DNA of 64,000 bases, from NCBI RefSeq assembly GCF_012911015.1, contig NZ_WVVV01000004.1, forward strand, positions 144,306 to 208,305. The letters run 5' to 3'. This document shows, in pieces, positions 44,223-55,204 of the stretch. The first letter of the stretch is position 1, and every line of letters begins with the position of its first letter. Made by a program: the position numbers and the translations under genes. Origin of the DNA: Chelativorans sp. ZYF759. Lineage in GTDB: Bacteria > Pseudomonadota > Alphaproteobacteria > Rhizobiales > Rhizobiaceae. The notes beneath the pieces are model-generated. The model ran no database searches. It was given only the letters and a program-made list of their open reading frames with translations, and had not been told where the DNA came from.

Positions 44223-45250
44223 GTCTCGGCTCGGTGTTCCTCATAAACGTACCGATCATGCTCGTGGTCGCGCCGGCCTGTTATGTTCTTCTGCCACGCA
44301 CGGAAGCAATGACGCCGGGCAAATGGCACATCGGTCAGGCGCTGTTGCTGATCGCCGGCATTATCTCTCTTGTTTACGCCGCAAAGGCCGGGTTCGGCGG
44401 CGGCCAACCGCTCGCCCTTGCTCTTCCGATCGTGGCGTTCGGGGTCGTGATGATGTTGCTCTTCGTGAGAAAGCAGCTGCGATCGGACGGTCCGATGCTG
44501 GACTTGTCCCTGTTTTCCCACCCCGCCATCCTGGCCGGCATTATCATGGCGCTGGTTGCCACGGGTGCCCTGGCTGGTGTCGAGCTGACATTGGCTCTGG
44601 AACTGCAATATGTGATCGGCAAGACGCCTCTCCAAGCGGGCATTTTCATGATCCCGATCATGGTGGCGGCCGCAATCGGCGGTCCCGCCGCAGGCTTCTT
44701 GTCGAACAGTTTTGGCCTGCGCCCGGTGGCGACAATGTCGTTGCTGATCGGTGCCGGGTCGCTGGCTTATCTTGGCAGTGCCGACTTCCATAATCCGGGA
44801 TTAGCCGTTCCCGCCGCTCTCGCGCTTGTCGGCCTTACCCTGAGCATCGGACTGACGGCGTCATCCATCGCCATCATGGGATCTGTGGAAGCTGAAAAAG
44901 GCGGTGCGGCGGGATCGCTGGAGGGCACGGGTTACGAACTGGGCACAGGCCTCGGTATCACGCTGTTCGGCGTGTTCATGGCAAGCGTCTTCAGCCGCGC
45001 GATCGATCTGCCACCGGACCTGGCGTTGCCGTTGGCCCAACAGGCCAGCCGTTCGATCGGGGACACCTATCTGGTGGCCAATCAACTGCCGGCCGAACAG
45101 GGTGCGGCGCTCATCGCGGCCGGCAAGGCCGCCTTCAGCGCCGCCCACGTCACATTGCTGTCGGTGGCGGCAGCGGTAATTGCCGCTTTGGGCATTGCCA
45201 TCCATTTCTTGTTGGCGAACTATCGTCCAACGGGAGATTCGGCTCGCTGA
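44223..45250 (+). pseudogene. MFS drug transporter (DHA2/SmvA-like) lacking its N-terminal half
   Basis: The frame encodes about 340 residues that begin inside the protein at GSVFLINVPIMLV, the loop after helix 6 of 14-helix QacA/SmvA transporters, and continue normally to a natural C-terminus. The first about 165 residues, with the proton motif, are absent and there is no ribosome site. The break coincides with the loss of sequence upstream of tctB, so both were cut by one rearrangement near 44190-44225. The remaining half is well preserved, which suggests a recent event. Confidence 0.8.
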
Positions 45251-45368
45251 TCGAGCCGGCCGCCACCATCGGGAAGCGTTGCCATCGCGCCGACCTGACC
45301 AGCACCGACCCTCGCTGGCCGTTGCCTATTCGATCCCATCCTTGCGGCCGCGGGCTTGTACCGGCCAC

Positions 45369-46913
45369 TCAGAACAGGGCGTTGGGCAGCCAGGTGGCGA
45401 TGGGCGGTGCCATCCAGATGATGAGGATGGCGACAGCCTGCAGGAGAATGAAGGGCACCACGCCACGGTAGATCATGCCCGTCGTCACGCTCTTGGGCGC
45501 CGCCCCGCGAAGATAGAAGAGCGAGAACCCGAAGGGTGGCGTGAGGAACGAGGTCTGCAGATTGACCGCGATCAGCACGGCAAGCCAGATCGGATCGTGC
45601 CCCATGAGGATGAGCGGCGGGATCAGGAGCGGCAGCAGGATCACCGATATCTCGACGAAATCCAGGAAGAAGCCCATCAGGAAGATGAACGCCATGGCGA
45701 AGAGAAGTGCCCCGGTGGGGCCGCCGGGCAAGGCATCGATGATAGCGGCCACGCGGTGCTCGCCGCCCAGCCCGACGAAGACCAGGCTGAAATAGGAGGC
45801 CATCAGGATGGTGGCGAAGATCATCGCGGTGACGCTCAGGGTCTGGGCCAGCGCGGGGATGATCATCTTCTGCCGCGCGAGCGCGAGAAGTCCGAAGACC
45901 ACCGCCACCATGCCCCAGAGGCCGAGCAGGCCGTAAATGGCGCCAACCGTGTATTGCAGCGCGCCGGCATCACTGCGCTGGAGCCGGACGGGCGCGATGC
46001 CGGCCGCAACCGCCAGCGCCAGCAGCGCCAGGGCACCCGACAGGATCAGCCAGCGCGGGGCGCCGCGCCGATAACCGGCCAGGAGGATCGCGCCGACGGC
46101 GCCGACGCTGGCTGCCTCGTTCGGCGAGGCGATGCCCCCCAGAATCGCGCCCAGCACCGCAACGATGAGGATGACGGGCGGCAGGATTGCCCCGAGGACC
46201 TGCGCGGTGGAGACTTCCTCAACCCTCTCGCGCATCGCAGGCGCATCCTGGGGCCGCAACAAGGCGCGGGCGAGGATGTAGCCGATATAGATCGCGACCA
46301 GGAGCAGGCCGGGAACCAGGGCGGCGGCGAAGGTCTGGCCCACCGAAATCGTCTCGATGGAGAAGCGTCCCTGCGAGTATTGCGCCTGCTGGAATGCCGA
46401 CGACATGACTTCGGCCAGGATGATCAGGAGCGTGGACGGCGGGATGATCTGGCCCAGCGTGCCGGCCGTGCAGACCGCACCGGCCGCCAGCCTGGGATCA
46501 TAGCCATTGCGCAGCATTGCCGGCAGCGCGATGAGGCCCATGGCCACCACCGTCGCGCCCACGATGCCGGTGGAGGCGGCCAGCAGCGCCCCGACCACCA
46601 TGACCGAGACACCGAGCCCGCCGCGGATCTGGCCGAAAAGCCGGCCCATCGTCTCCAGCAATTCCTCCGCGATGCGCGACTTCTCCAGAACGACGCCCAT
46701 GAGAACGAAGAGCGGGATGGCGGTGAGCACCGGGTTGGTCATGACGCCGAAGAAGCGCTGGCCAAGCGCGCCCATCAGATTGATGGGGAAGGCGTCCATC
46801 CACCAGCCGAACAGCGCGAAGGCCGAGGCGATGCCCGCAATGGTGAAGGCCACCGGATAGCCCATCAGGATGAAGATGATGAGCGCGGCGAACATCAGGA
46901 GATCAAGCGGCAT
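45369..46913 (-). CDS. TRAP transporter large permease (DctM) of the hut operon
   Basis: 514 residues with about 13 membrane segments and the DctM signature regions GVSVMVVGALLAASTG and IIPPSTLLI. An insertion near 230-330 makes it longer than standard DctM (about 425), as in the large-DctM subgroup that handles keto acids and aromatic acids. It overlaps dctQ by 11 bp and is last in the operon hutI-H-G-U-dctP-Q-M. Confidence 0.9.
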   Translation of the reverse strand: MPLDLLMFAALIIFILMGYPVAFTIAGIASAFALFGWWMDAFPINLMGALGQRFFGVMTNPVLTAIPLFVLMGVVLEKSRIAEELLETMGRLFGQIRGGLGVSVMVVGALLAASTGIVGATVVAMGLIALPAMLRNGYDPRLAAGAVCTAGTLGQIIPPSTLLIILAEVMSSAFQQAQYSQGRFSIETISVGQTFAAALVPGLLLVAIYIGYILARALLRPQDAPAMRERVEEVSTAQVLGAILPPVILIVAVLGAILGGIASPNEAASVGAVGAILLAGYRRGAPRWLILSGALALLALAVAAGIAPVRLQRSDAGALQYTVGAIYGLLGLWGMVAVVFGLLALARQKMIIPALAQTLSVTAMIFATILMASYFSLVFVGLGGEHRVAAIIDALPGGPTGALLFAMAFIFLMGFFLDFVEISVILLPLLIPPLILMGHDPIWLAVLIAVNLQTSFLTPPFGFSLFYLRGAAPKSVTTGMIYRGVVPFILLQAVAILIIWMAPPIATWLPNALF

Positions 46914-47412
46914 CGTCCCCCCTCTTGAGGCGGATGAGGTCGCGGATGAGCGCCGAGGTGCCCTGGATGAGAAGCAGGATGCAGAAGGCCGGCACCAGCG
47001 ACTTGAGCAGGAAGGCCGCCGGGATGCCGCCGACCGAGATCGGCCCCTCGCGGATCGCCCAGGAGCGCTGCACCATCGGCCAGGACCAGTAGAGCAGCAT
47101 GATCAGGGCAGGCGCCAGAAGCGCCAGATGGCCGAAAATGTCGATGGCCGCCTGCCCGCGCGGCGAGAAGCGCGCATAGAATATGTCGACCCGCACGTGG
47201 CCGTTGACCCACAGCGTGTAGCCGGCGCCGAGCATGAAGATGGATGCGTGGAGATAGAGGACACCCTCGCTCCAGAAGATCGAGGCCACACCGAAGACGT
47301 AGCGCAAGAGGACGAGGGTGAACTGCAGGAGCACCATGGCCAGCGCAAGCCACATCACCACCGCACCCGTGGCGCGGTTGATGTTGTCCAGTCCGTCGGC
47401 GATGCGCGTCAT
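46903..47412 (-). CDS. TRAP transporter small permease (DctQ)
   Basis: 169 residues, four membrane helices; LRYVFGVASIFWSEGVLYL and the central WVNGHVRVDIFY loop are typical of DctQ. It lies between the hairpin after dctP and dctM, overlapping the latter. It forms the membrane unit with DctM. Confidence 0.9.
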   Translation of the reverse strand: MTRIADGLDNINRATGAVVMWLALAMVLLQFTLVLLRYVFGVASIFWSEGVLYLHASIFMLGAGYTLWVNGHVRVDIFYARFSPRGQAAIDIFGHLALLAPALIMLLYWSWPMVQRSWAIREGPISVGGIPAAFLLKSLVPAFCILLLIQGTSALIRDLIRLKRGDDAA

Positions 47413-47430
47413 GGCGGCTTTCCGTCAATG

Positions 47431-47459
47431 AGCGGCAGGCGGGATGCCCGCCTGCCGCT
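47431..47459 (-). repeat. intercistronic hairpin after dctP of the hut operon
   Basis: Perfect 13-bp stem AGCGGCAGGCGGG / CCCGCCTGCCGCT with a three-base loop, 11 bp after the dctP stop and before dctQ. No T-run follows on the minus strand. Same position relative to a binding-protein gene as the hairpins at 9262, 31799 and 59959. Confidence 0.75.
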
Positions 47460-47470
47460 GAAGTTCAAGG

Positions 47471-48565
47471 TCAGTTGCTGCCGCCATAGTCGAAGTCGAG
47501 CTCGCGCGCGGCAAGCTGGGCGGTCTCCGAATGGCTCATATACTCGACCATGAGGTTGCGGTACTCGAGGAAGCTCTCGGCGATGCGCACGACCAGTTCG
47601 TCGCTGTCGGCCAGAAGCTCGTCCATCACCTCTCCCATCGCGTTGCCCATCGCCACGATGATCTCCTCGGGCCACTGGCGCACTTCGGTACCCGCCGCAA
47701 CCAGCTCGCGCAGGGAACGCGCATGCATGGTGTTGTATTCCGTGAGAACAGGGTTGTAGAGGCTCTCGGCGGCGAATTCGACGACCCGCTTCAGATCGTC
47801 ATCGAGCGCGTTCCACGCATCCAGATTGATGGCGCATTCCTCGGCCGACGAAGGCTCGCCGACGCCGTTGTCGTAATAATAGGGCGCGACCTGCTGGAAG
47901 CCGAGCGCGGAATCCGACCACGGGCCGATGAACTCGCCCGCATCGAGCGCGCCCGACTGGAGCGCCTGGAACATTGCCGGTCCGGGCATCGCCTCGACGG
48001 CAACGCCGAGTTTGGACATCACCTCGGAGTTGAGACCCGTCGTGCGGTAGCGCAGGCCGCGCAGATCGTCGACGCTGTTGATCTCGTTGCGGAACCAGCC
48101 GGCCCATTGCGGACCCGAATTGCCGCACAGGAAGGGCTTCAGATTGAAGCGGGCATACATCTCGTCATAGAGTTCCTGACCGCCGCCATGCAGCATCCAG
48201 CCGTGCTGCTCGATGGCGTTGAGGCCGAGCGGCTGCGAGCCGAAGAGCAGGATGCCCTTGGACTTCGAGCCCCAGTAAGCCGGGACGGCGTGGTAGATCT
48301 CGGCCGTGCCTTCTCCGACGGCGTCGAATACGCCGGGACCCGGCACGATCTCGCCGGCTGCGAACAGCTCGACCTCGATACGTCCGCCCGACAGCGTGGT
48401 GATGCGGTCGGCGAGCATCTGCGCGGCGATACCCGGCCCCGGCAGGTTGCGTGGCCATGCCGAAACTAGTCGCCAGCGTATGACATCCTGCGCAATTGCG
48501 GGCGCGGCCAGCGTGGTTGCTGCAGCGCCTACCGTTGCGGCGGTGAGAAATGTACGTCTTTTCAT
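47471..48565 (-). CDS. TRAP substrate-binding protein (DctP), Tat-type signal, hut-linked
   Basis: 364 residues. The N-terminus MKRRTFLTAATVGAA has a twin arginine and ends APAIAQ, suggesting Tat export. The mature protein resembles TakP/FcbT-like binding proteins (WRLVSAWPRNLPG, GWFRNEINSVDDLRGLRYR, GEFIGPWSDSALGF); the Arg in LRYR would bind a carboxylate. It begins 21 bp after hutU with AGGAGAGGG before the ATG, so it is co-transcribed with the hut genes. Urocanate, histidine or a related acid is a plausible ligand, by context only. Confidence 0.9.
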   Translation of the reverse strand: MKRRTFLTAATVGAAATTLAAPAIAQDVIRWRLVSAWPRNLPGPGIAAQMLADRITTLSGGRIEVELFAAGEIVPGPGVFDAVGEGTAEIYHAVPAYWGSKSKGILLFGSQPLGLNAIEQHGWMLHGGGQELYDEMYARFNLKPFLCGNSGPQWAGWFRNEINSVDDLRGLRYRTTGLNSEVMSKLGVAVEAMPGPAMFQALQSGALDAGEFIGPWSDSALGFQQVAPYYYDNGVGEPSSAEECAINLDAWNALDDDLKRVVEFAAESLYNPVLTEYNTMHARSLRELVAAGTEVRQWPEEIIVAMGNAMGEVMDELLADSDELVVRIAESFLEYRNLMVEYMSHSETAQLAARELDFDYGGSN

Positions 48566-48586
48566 GTCCCTCTCCTTTTCTTGGGT

Positions 48587-50272
48587 TCAGTCTTTCAGGA
48601 TTGCGGGCAGGTTCAGCCCGTGTTCGCGCGCGCAGTCGATGGCAGTTTCATAACCCGCGTCGGCGTGGCGCATCACGCCGGTCGCGGGGTCGTTCCAGAG
48701 CACGTTGGCGATGCGCCGGTCGGCATCTGCGGTGCCGTCGCAGCAGATGACCATTCCCGAGTGCTGGGAGAAGCCCATGCCCACGCCGCCGCCATGGTGC
48801 AGGCTGACCCAGGTGGCACCCGACGCGCAGTTCAACAACGCGTTGAGAAGCGGCCAGTCGGAGACGGCGTCCGAGCCATCCTGCATCGCCTCCGTCTCGC
48901 GGTTCGGCGAGGCGACGGAGCCTGAATCCAGATGATCGCGGCCGATGACGACCGGGGCCTTCAATTCGCCATTGCGCACCATTTCGTTGATGGCCAGCCC
49001 CGCCTTGTGCCGGTCGCCGAGGCCGATCCACATGATGCGGGCGGGCAGCCCCTGGAAGGCGATGCGCTCGCGCGCCATGTCGAGCCAGCGATGGAGATGC
49101 TCGTTCTCGGGGAAGAGCTCCTTCATCCTGGCGTCGGTCTTGTAGATGTCCTCCGGATCGCCCGACAGCGCGCACCAGCGGAAGGGGCCAATGCCGCGGC
49201 AGAAAAGCGGGCGGATATAGGCCGGCACGAAACCGGGGAAGGCAAAGGCATTTTCCAGCCCCTCTTCCTTGGCGACCTGGCGGATGTTGTTGCCGTAATC
49301 GAGCGTCGGCACGCCAGCGTTCCAGAATTCGACCATGGCGGCCACATGGGTCTTCATGCTGGCGCGCGCGGCCTTCTCGACCGCCTTGGGATCGCTTTCT
49401 TGCCGGGCACGCCATTCCGGGACGTTCCAGCCGACCGGCAGATAACCGTGCAGGGGATCATGGGCCGATGTCTGGTCGGTCACCATGTCGGGGCGCGGCC
49501 CGCCTTCCTTCATGCGTTTGGCGAGTTCGGGGAACACTTCGGCCGCATTGCCGATCAGCGCGACGGACTTCGCCTCGCCGGCCCTGGTCCAGCGCTCGAT
49601 CATCGCCAGCGCCTCGTCGAGGCTGTGGGTCTTCTCGTCGCAATAGCGCGTGCGGATACGGAAATCGGCCCGCGTCTCATCGCATTCGACGGCGAGGCAG
49701 CACGCGCCCGCCATGACGGCCGCCAGGGGCTGCGCGCCGCCCATGCCGCCGAGCCCGGCAGTGAGGATCCACTTGCCCTTGAGGTCACCGCCATAATGCT
49801 GGCGCCCGGCCTCCACGAAGGTCTCGTAGGTGCCCTGCACGATGCCCTGCGTGCCGATATAGATCCAGCTGCCGGCGGTCATCTGGCCGTACATGGCCAG
49901 CCCCTTGCGGTCGAGCTCGTTGAAATGCTCCCAAGTCGCCCAATGCGGCACCAAATTGGAGTTGGCGATCAGCACGCGCGGTGCGTCCGCATGGGTGCGA
50001 AACACGCCAACGGGTTTTCCCGACTGCACCAGCAGCGTCTCGTCGCTTTCCAGCTCCTTCAGCGCGGCGACGATGCGGTCGAAATCGTCCCAGGTGCGCG
50101 CCGCCCGCCCGATGCCGCCATAGACCACCAGTTCGTGCGGGTTCTCGGCCACGTCGGGGTGCAGATTGTTCATGAGCATGCGCATCGGCGCTTCGGTGAG
50201 CCAGCTCTTGGCGCTGATCTCGGTGCCGGTCGGCGGGAAGACATCGCGGATGTTGTGGCGCGGATTGGACAT
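48587..50272 (-). CDS. hutU: urocanate hydratase
   Basis: 561 residues, normal length. NAD site [12 protein letters not shown] (about 177-188), the active-site Cys in [14 protein letters not shown], and the conserved [18 protein letters not shown] near the C-terminus. Converts urocanate to imidazolone propionate, second step of histidine degradation. One base separates it from hutG upstream. Confidence 0.97.
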   Translation of the reverse strand: MSNPRHNIRDVFPPTGTEISAKSWLTEAPMRMLMNNLHPDVAENPHELVVYGGIGRAARTWDDFDRIVAALKELESDETLLVQSGKPVGVFRTHADAPRVLIANSNLVPHWATWEHFNELDRKGLAMYGQMTAGSWIYIGTQGIVQGTYETFVEAGRQHYGGDLKGKWILTAGLGGMGGAQPLAAVMAGACCLAVECDETRADFRIRTRYCDEKTHSLDEALAMIERWTRAGEAKSVALIGNAAEVFPELAKRMKEGGPRPDMVTDQTSAHDPLHGYLPVGWNVPEWRARQESDPKAVEKAARASMKTHVAAMVEFWNAGVPTLDYGNNIRQVAKEEGLENAFAFPGFVPAYIRPLFCRGIGPFRWCALSGDPEDIYKTDARMKELFPENEHLHRWLDMARERIAFQGLPARIMWIGLGDRHKAGLAINEMVRNGELKAPVVIGRDHLDSGSVASPNRETEAMQDGSDAVSDWPLLNALLNCASGATWVSLHHGGGVGMGFSQHSGMVICCDGTADADRRIANVLWNDPATGVMRHADAGYETAIDCAREHGLNLPAILKD

Positions 50273-50273
50273 G

Positions 50274-51068
50274 TCAGGTCCTTGCTTTCAGGGCCAGATC
50301 GGCCAGTCGGTTGAGGATGTCGGCAAGCAGGGGTCGCAGGCGCGCCGCCTTTGCCTCGGAATAGGAAAAGGGCGGCTCTTCGCTGTCCAGATGGGTGGAT
50401 TGCGCAAGCTCCATCTGGATCGCATGCAGTCCCTCCGCCGGGCGGCCGTAACAGCGCGTGGTCCAGCCGCCCTTGAATCGCCCGTTGAGGATGCTGGTGT
50501 AACCTTCGGCACGGGCGCAGATTTCCGTCACCGCCTGCTCGAACCGCGCGTCACAAGTCGTGCCATTGGCGGTGCCTATATTGAGATCGGGAAGCACGCC
50601 CTCGAAGAGGAACGGGATATGCGAGCGGATCGAATGGCAGTCATACAGGATCGCAATGCCGTGCCGTGACCTCACCCGCTCGAGTTCGGCTGCAAGCGCA
50701 GCATGATAGGGTGCGTGGTAGGCGACCCGCCGCGCGTCGATCGCCTCGGCATCCGGCTCTTCGATCCAGATCGGCTCGCCGTCGAAATCGGTCGTCGGCA
50801 CCAACCCGGTGGTGTTCTGCCCAGGATAGAGGCTTTCATCGTCTGGGGGGCGGTTGGCATCGATCACGTAGCGGTGGAAACTGGCCCGTACCGTGGTGGC
50901 GCCGGGCAGCAGCCCCTCATAGAGACGATCGACATACCAGTCGGTATCGGCAAGGAGCCGGCCACGTTCGTTGAGCTTCTGCCAGATGTCGTCCGGCAGC
51001 CAGGTCCCGGTATGCGGCAGTCCAAGCACGAGCGGCCCCTCCCCGCGGGACACCTCGACCGGCTTCAC
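50274..51068 (-). CDS. hutG: N-formylglutamate deformylase
   Basis: 264 residues of the FGase family: LPHTGTWLP (metal), [17 protein letters not shown] and [11 protein letters not shown]. It hydrolyses N-formylglutamate to formate and glutamate, the last step of the HutF branch. GTG start at 51068 overlaps the hutH stop (GTGA). Confidence 0.95.
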   Translation of the reverse strand: MKPVEVSRGEGPLVLGLPHTGTWLPDDIWQKLNERGRLLADTDWYVDRLYEGLLPGATTVRASFHRYVIDANRPPDDESLYPGQNTTGLVPTTDFDGEPIWIEEPDAEAIDARRVAYHAPYHAALAAELERVRSRHGIAILYDCHSIRSHIPFLFEGVLPDLNIGTANGTTCDARFEQAVTEICARAEGYTSILNGRFKGGWTTRCYGRPAEGLHAIQMELAQSTHLDSEEPPFSYSEAKAARLRPLLADILNRLADLALKART

Positions 51069-52582
51069 AGGGCGAACTCCAATTCGGCGGCGCGGCAGAG
51101 CGCGCCGTCGCGGACGAGACGCGCCGCCGCCTCGATGTCGGGCGCGAGATAACGGTCCTGATCGAGCGTCGCTACTTCGGTGCGCAGCGCGTCGATCGCG
51201 GCCTGAAGGCGCGGGGCCGTCTTCAACGGGGCGCGGAAGTCGATCCCCTGCGCGGCACACAAGGCCTCGACTCCCAGAATGACCGACAGGTTCGCGTTCA
51301 TGCGCAACAGGCGCCGCGCACCGTGGGCAGCCATGCTGACATGGTCCTCCTGATTGGCCGAGGTCGGCGTGGAGTCGGTAGAACACGGGTTCGCCAGATG
51401 CTTGTTCTCGCTCATCAGCGCGGCCGTCGTCACCTCGGCGATCATGTAGCCGGAGTTCAGCCCGGCATCCGGGGTGAGGAAGGGCGGCAGATCGTGGCTC
51501 AGCGTGGGGTCGACCATCAGTGCCACGCGACGCTGGGCGATGGCCCCGATCTCGGCCAGTGCGAGCGCGATGATGTCGGCGGCAAAAGCCACCGGCTCGG
51601 CGTGGAAATTACCGCCGGACAGGATGCCGGCGCTTACTACCAGCGGATTGTCGGTCACCGCGTTCGCCTCGGTCTCGAGCGTCGTCGCGGCGAAGCGCAG
51701 AAGGTCGACGGCAGCGCCCAGCACCTGGGGCTGGCAACGGATGCAATAGGGATCCTGGACCCGCGCGTCGCCCTCGCGGTGGCTTTCGCGGATCACCGAG
51801 CCCGCCATCAGCCCGCGCATGGCGCCTGCCACCTCGATCTGGCCGCGATGGCCGCGCAGGCCGTGGATCTCTTCCTCCAGCGGCGCGGTCGAACCCATGA
51901 TCGCGTCGGTGCTGAGGCATGAGGTGAGGAGCGCCGCCTGAACGCTGCGCCAGCCCTCAAAGAGGCCCACAAGCGCAAGCGCCGTCGAGAACTGCGTTCC
52001 GTTGATGAGGCCCAGGCCTTCCTTGGGGCCGAGCGTGAGGGGCGTGAGACCGGCTTTGGAGAGCGCGTCGGCGCCTGGCATGCGCGCGCCTTCGTAGATC
52101 GCCTCGCCTGCGCCGATCATCACCGCGCTCATATGGGCAAGCGGTGCCAGATCGCCCGAGGCGCCGACCGACCCTTGAGACGGCACGACAGGGGTGACGC
52201 CCGCCGCCAGCATCGCCTCGATCTGGGCGATGACGTCCCAGCGAACACCCGAGGCGCCGCGACCCAGACTGAGCAGCTTGAGCGCCATCATCAGACGCGT
52301 GGTCGCGACATCCATCGGCTCGCCGACGCCGGAAGAATGGCTGAGGATGAGGTTGCGCTGGAGGGTCGCGGTATCCTTTCCCGCGATCTTCACCGAGGCA
52401 AGCTTGCCGAAGCCGGTATTGACGCCATAGACGGCCACCTCGCCCTCGGCTGCCTCCTGCACGCGTGCCGCAGCCGCCTCGACCCCGGCACGTGCCGCGC
52501 CGTCGAGCCGGCACGGCAGGCCCTCCCGCCACAGGGTTTCCAGCGTGGCAAGCGACGTGGCGCCGGGCGTCAACGTCAGCAT
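51065..52582 (-). CDS. hutH: histidine ammonia-lyase
   Basis: 505 residues. The Ala141-Ser142-Gly143 tripeptide in [14 protein letters not shown] forms the MIO prosthetic group; YGVNTGFG (52-59) contains the catalytic Tyr. It deaminates histidine to urocanate. ATG 52582 overlaps the hutI gene by seven bases; a longer frame upstream is unsupported. Confidence 0.97.
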   Translation of the reverse strand: MLTLTPGATSLATLETLWREGLPCRLDGAARAGVEAAAARVQEAAEGEVAVYGVNTGFGKLASVKIAGKDTATLQRNLILSHSSGVGEPMDVATTRLMMALKLLSLGRGASGVRWDVIAQIEAMLAAGVTPVVPSQGSVGASGDLAPLAHMSAVMIGAGEAIYEGARMPGADALSKAGLTPLTLGPKEGLGLINGTQFSTALALVGLFEGWRSVQAALLTSCLSTDAIMGSTAPLEEEIHGLRGHRGQIEVAGAMRGLMAGSVIRESHREGDARVQDPYCIRCQPQVLGAAVDLLRFAATTLETEANAVTDNPLVVSAGILSGGNFHAEPVAFAADIIALALAEIGAIAQRRVALMVDPTLSHDLPPFLTPDAGLNSGYMIAEVTTAALMSENKHLANPCSTDSTPTSANQEDHVSMAAHGARRLLRMNANLSVILGVEALCAAQGIDFRAPLKTAPRLQAAIDALRTEVATLDQDRYLAPDIEAAARLVRDGALCRAAELEFAL

Positions 52583-53775
52583 GGGCGTCCTCCGAAATAG
52601 CGCGAATGCAGGGGGTTGAAGGCGATCCGGTAGGCGAGTTCCGCCGCGGTCTCGACATCCCAGACCGCAAGGTCGGCGCGCTTGCCGACAGCGATCTCGC
52701 CGCAATCATCGAGCCCGAGCGCGCGGGCCGCGTTGATCGTGACACCCCGTAGCGCCTCATCGGGCGTGAGGCGGAAAAGCGTGCACGCCATGTTCATGGT
52801 CAACAGAAGCGAGGTCAGCGGCGAGGAGCCCGGATTGCAGTCGGTGGCGAGCGCCATCGCCACGCCGTGGGCGCGGAACGCCTCGATCGGCGGCGCCTGC
52901 GTCTCGCGCAGGAAGTAGAAGGCGCCGGGCAGGAGCACGGCGACGGTGCCGGAAGCCGCCAGGGCGCGCGCATCCGCCTCGGTCGCATATTCCACATGAT
53001 CGGCCGAAAGAGCGTTGAAGCGGGCCGCCAACGCCGTTCCACCCTGATGCGAAAGCTGCTCGGCATGAAGCTTGACCGGCAGCCCCAGCGCGCGCGCCTC
53101 CACGAAAACGCGCTCTATCTGCTGTGCCGAGAAGGCGATGTTCTCGCAAAAACCGTCGACGGCGTCGGCCAGTCCCTCGGCATGGGCGGCGCGCAGCGCC
53201 GGCAGGCAAACCTCGTCCAGATAGGCGTCGGGACGCTCCTTATAGTCGGCCGGCAGGGCGTGCGCGCCGAGGAAGCTGGTGCGCACCCGGACGGGACGCA
53301 ACTCTTCCAGCCGACGGGCCGCGCGAAGCATGCGAAGCTCGGTCTCCAGGTCGAGCCCGTAGCCGGACTTGACCTCGATCGTCGTCACACCTTCGGCCAG
53401 AAGCGCGTCGAGACGCGGCAGCGCCTGGGCAAGCAGCGTGTCTTCGCTGGCGCCCCGCGTCGCACTGACGGTGGAAACGATGCCGCCGCCCGCGCGTGCC
53501 ACTTCCTCGTAGCTCGCGCCTTCGAGCCGCATCGCGAATTCGCCCGCGCGGTTCCCGCCATGTACGATATGAGTGTGGCAATCGATCAGTGCCGGCGTGA
53601 CCAGGCGACCTTCGAGATCGGTCGTTTCCGCCGCATGATGGCCGGGGGGAAGATCGGCCACCGGTCCGATCCAAGCGATACGATCGCCCTCCACAACAAT
53701 GGCGGCGAGACCCTCGACGGGCATTCCTGGCCCCGCCAACCGCGCGTTTGTTAAGGTGCGACGCTGTGAATTCAC
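52576..53775 (-). CDS. hutI: imidazolonepropionase
   Basis: 399 residues, amidohydrolase fold: [49 protein letters not shown] and [10 protein letters not shown] provide the metal and substrate contacts. It opens imidazolone propionate to formiminoglutamate. Start GTG 53775, eight bases after GAGGGT. First gene of the hut-TRAP operon. Confidence 0.96.
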   Translation of the reverse strand: MNSQRRTLTNARLAGPGMPVEGLAAIVVEGDRIAWIGPVADLPPGHHAAETTDLEGRLVTPALIDCHTHIVHGGNRAGEFAMRLEGASYEEVARAGGGIVSTVSATRGASEDTLLAQALPRLDALLAEGVTTIEVKSGYGLDLETELRMLRAARRLEELRPVRVRTSFLGAHALPADYKERPDAYLDEVCLPALRAAHAEGLADAVDGFCENIAFSAQQIERVFVEARALGLPVKLHAEQLSHQGGTALAARFNALSADHVEYATEADARALAASGTVAVLLPGAFYFLRETQAPPIEAFRAHGVAMALATDCNPGSSPLTSLLLTMNMACTLFRLTPDEALRGVTINAARALGLDDCGEIAVGKRADLAVWDVETAAELAYRIAFNPLHSRYFGGRPC

Positions 53776-53799
53776 TTGATTACCCTCACGGCATGGCAA

Positions 53800-53828
53800 A
53801 TTATGTCTACACTTATTTTTCGAGTCAA
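53800..53828 (-). promoter_or_regulatory. hutI promoter with overlapping HutC-like operator
   Basis: On the minus strand: TTGACT, 17-bp spacer, CATAAT (-10 at 53805-53800). The sequence GTCTACAC (53805-53812; GTGTAGAC on the other strand) in the spacer next to the -10 fits the GTNTANAC core bound by HutC-type GntR regulators, and hutC lies downstream of the divergent hutF. The site is close enough to both starts to control both directions. Confidence 0.55.
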
Positions 53829-53839
53829 TGGGGACTGTC

Positions 53840-55204
53840 ATGCACATCGTATGGGCTGAACAGGCACTTACCGCCGATGGCTGGGCACGGGATGTCACGG
53901 TCGAGATCGACGGCAATCTCATCGCCGGGATCGCGGCGAATACCGCGCCTCCAGGCGATGCGCACCGCGTGGGCGCGCTTCTGCCGGCACCCGCTAATCT
54001 GCACAGCCACGCCTTCCAGCGCGCGATGGCCGGCCTGACCGAACGCCGCGGCCCAGACCCCCGCGACAGCTTCTGGACCTGGCGACAATTGATGTTCCGC
54101 TTCCTCGATCAACTGACCCCGGACGACGTCGAGGCGATCGCAGCCTTCGTACAGATGGAGATGCTGGAAGCCGGCTATGCGGCGGTGGGCGAGTTCCACT
54201 ATCTGCACCACGCCCCTGGCGGGGTACCTTATGCGCGGCTGGGCGAAATGTCGGAGCGCATCGCGGCAGCTGCGGCACACTCGGGAATCGGACTGACGCT
54301 GCTGCCGGTGCTTTACGAGTATGGCGGCTGCGACCGGCGTCCGCTGGGCCCCGGCCAGATCCGGTTCGGCAACGATCCTGAACGGTTCGCCCGCCTTCTC
54401 GAGGAGGCGGAGGCCGCCCTGGCAGCACTTCCCGAGGACACCCGGCTGGGCATTGCCCCGCACAGCCTGCGCGCCGTATCGCAAGAGGGGCTTGCCACCT
54501 GCCTGGGCCTGCGCGAGAGCGGGCCGATCCACATGCATCTGGCCGAACAGGAGGCGGAGGTCGACGAGGTGCAGGCAGCCTATGGCGCCCGACCGACCGA
54601 ATGGCTCCTCGCCAACGCGCCCGTTGACAGGAACTGGTGCCTGATCCATTGCACCCAGATGCAGCGCGCGGAGACATTGCAGCTGGCCGCAACGGGGGCG
54701 GTGGCGGGGCTGTGCCCGATCACGGAATCGAGCCTCGGCGACGGGATTTTCGACGGGGTCGCATGGACCGGTGCCGGCGGCGCCTTCGGCGTGGGGTCGG
54801 ACAGCAACATCCGCATCACGCTGTCGGAGGAGCTGCGCACGCTGGACCATTCGCAGCGCCTGCGCGACCATTCGCGCGCCGCCCTCGCGACCGCCGACCG
54901 TTCGACCGGCCGAGTGCTTTTGGAAAGTGCCGCGCGCGGCGGGGCGCAGGCAACGGCCCGCGATGCCGGCGTGATCGAGGCCGGACGGCTGGCCGATCTC
55001 ATGGCACTCGACACCGACCGGATCGATCTCGAGGGACGCCGGGGCGACACGCTGCTGGACAGCTGGATCTTTGCTTCCGACGACCGTGCCATCAGCGACG
55101 TCTGGGCGGCGGGGCGCCACCAGGTGCGCGCAGGAAGGCACGTCGACCATGACGCCATCACGAAGCGCTACCGCCAGACCGCGCGGCGGCTGCAGGCCTC
55201 CTGA
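53840..55204 (+). CDS. hutF: formiminoglutamate deiminase
   Basis: 454 residues, amidohydrolase superfamily: metal ligands in [13 protein letters not shown], His in HMHLAEQ, LIHCTQM and Asp in GSDSNIRIT. It converts formiminoglutamate to N-formylglutamate plus ammonia, feeding hutG. I choose ATG 53840 (GGGGA upstream); the ATG at 53828 adds four residues and overlaps the promoter of hutI. Confidence 0.95.
   Translation: MHIVWAEQALTADGWARDVTVEIDGNLIAGIAANTAPPGDAHRVGALLPAPANLHSHAFQRAMAGLTERRGPDPRDSFWTWRQLMFRFLDQLTPDDVEAIAAFVQMEMLEAGYAAVGEFHYLHHAPGGVPYARLGEMSERIAAAAAHSGIGLTLLPVLYEYGGCDRRPLGPGQIRFGNDPERFARLLEEAEAALAALPEDTRLGIAPHSLRAVSQEGLATCLGLRESGPIHMHLAEQEAEVDEVQAAYGARPTEWLLANAPVDRNWCLIHCTQMQRAETLQLAATGAVAGLCPITESSLGDGIFDGVAWTGAGGAFGVGSDSNIRITLSEELRTLDHSQRLRDHSRAALATADRSTGRVLLESAARGGAQATARDAGVIEAGRLADLMALDTDRIDLEGRRGDTLLDSWIFASDDRAISDVWAAGRHQVRAGRHVDHDAITKRYRQTARRLQAS

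Noticed and set aside
45180-46928. Long plus-strand frame (about 580 codons) opposite dctM
   Set aside because: Composition is Asp/Arg/Gln/His-rich mirror of a membrane-protein gene, with no ribosome site or recognisable domain; dctM on the minus strand is clear.
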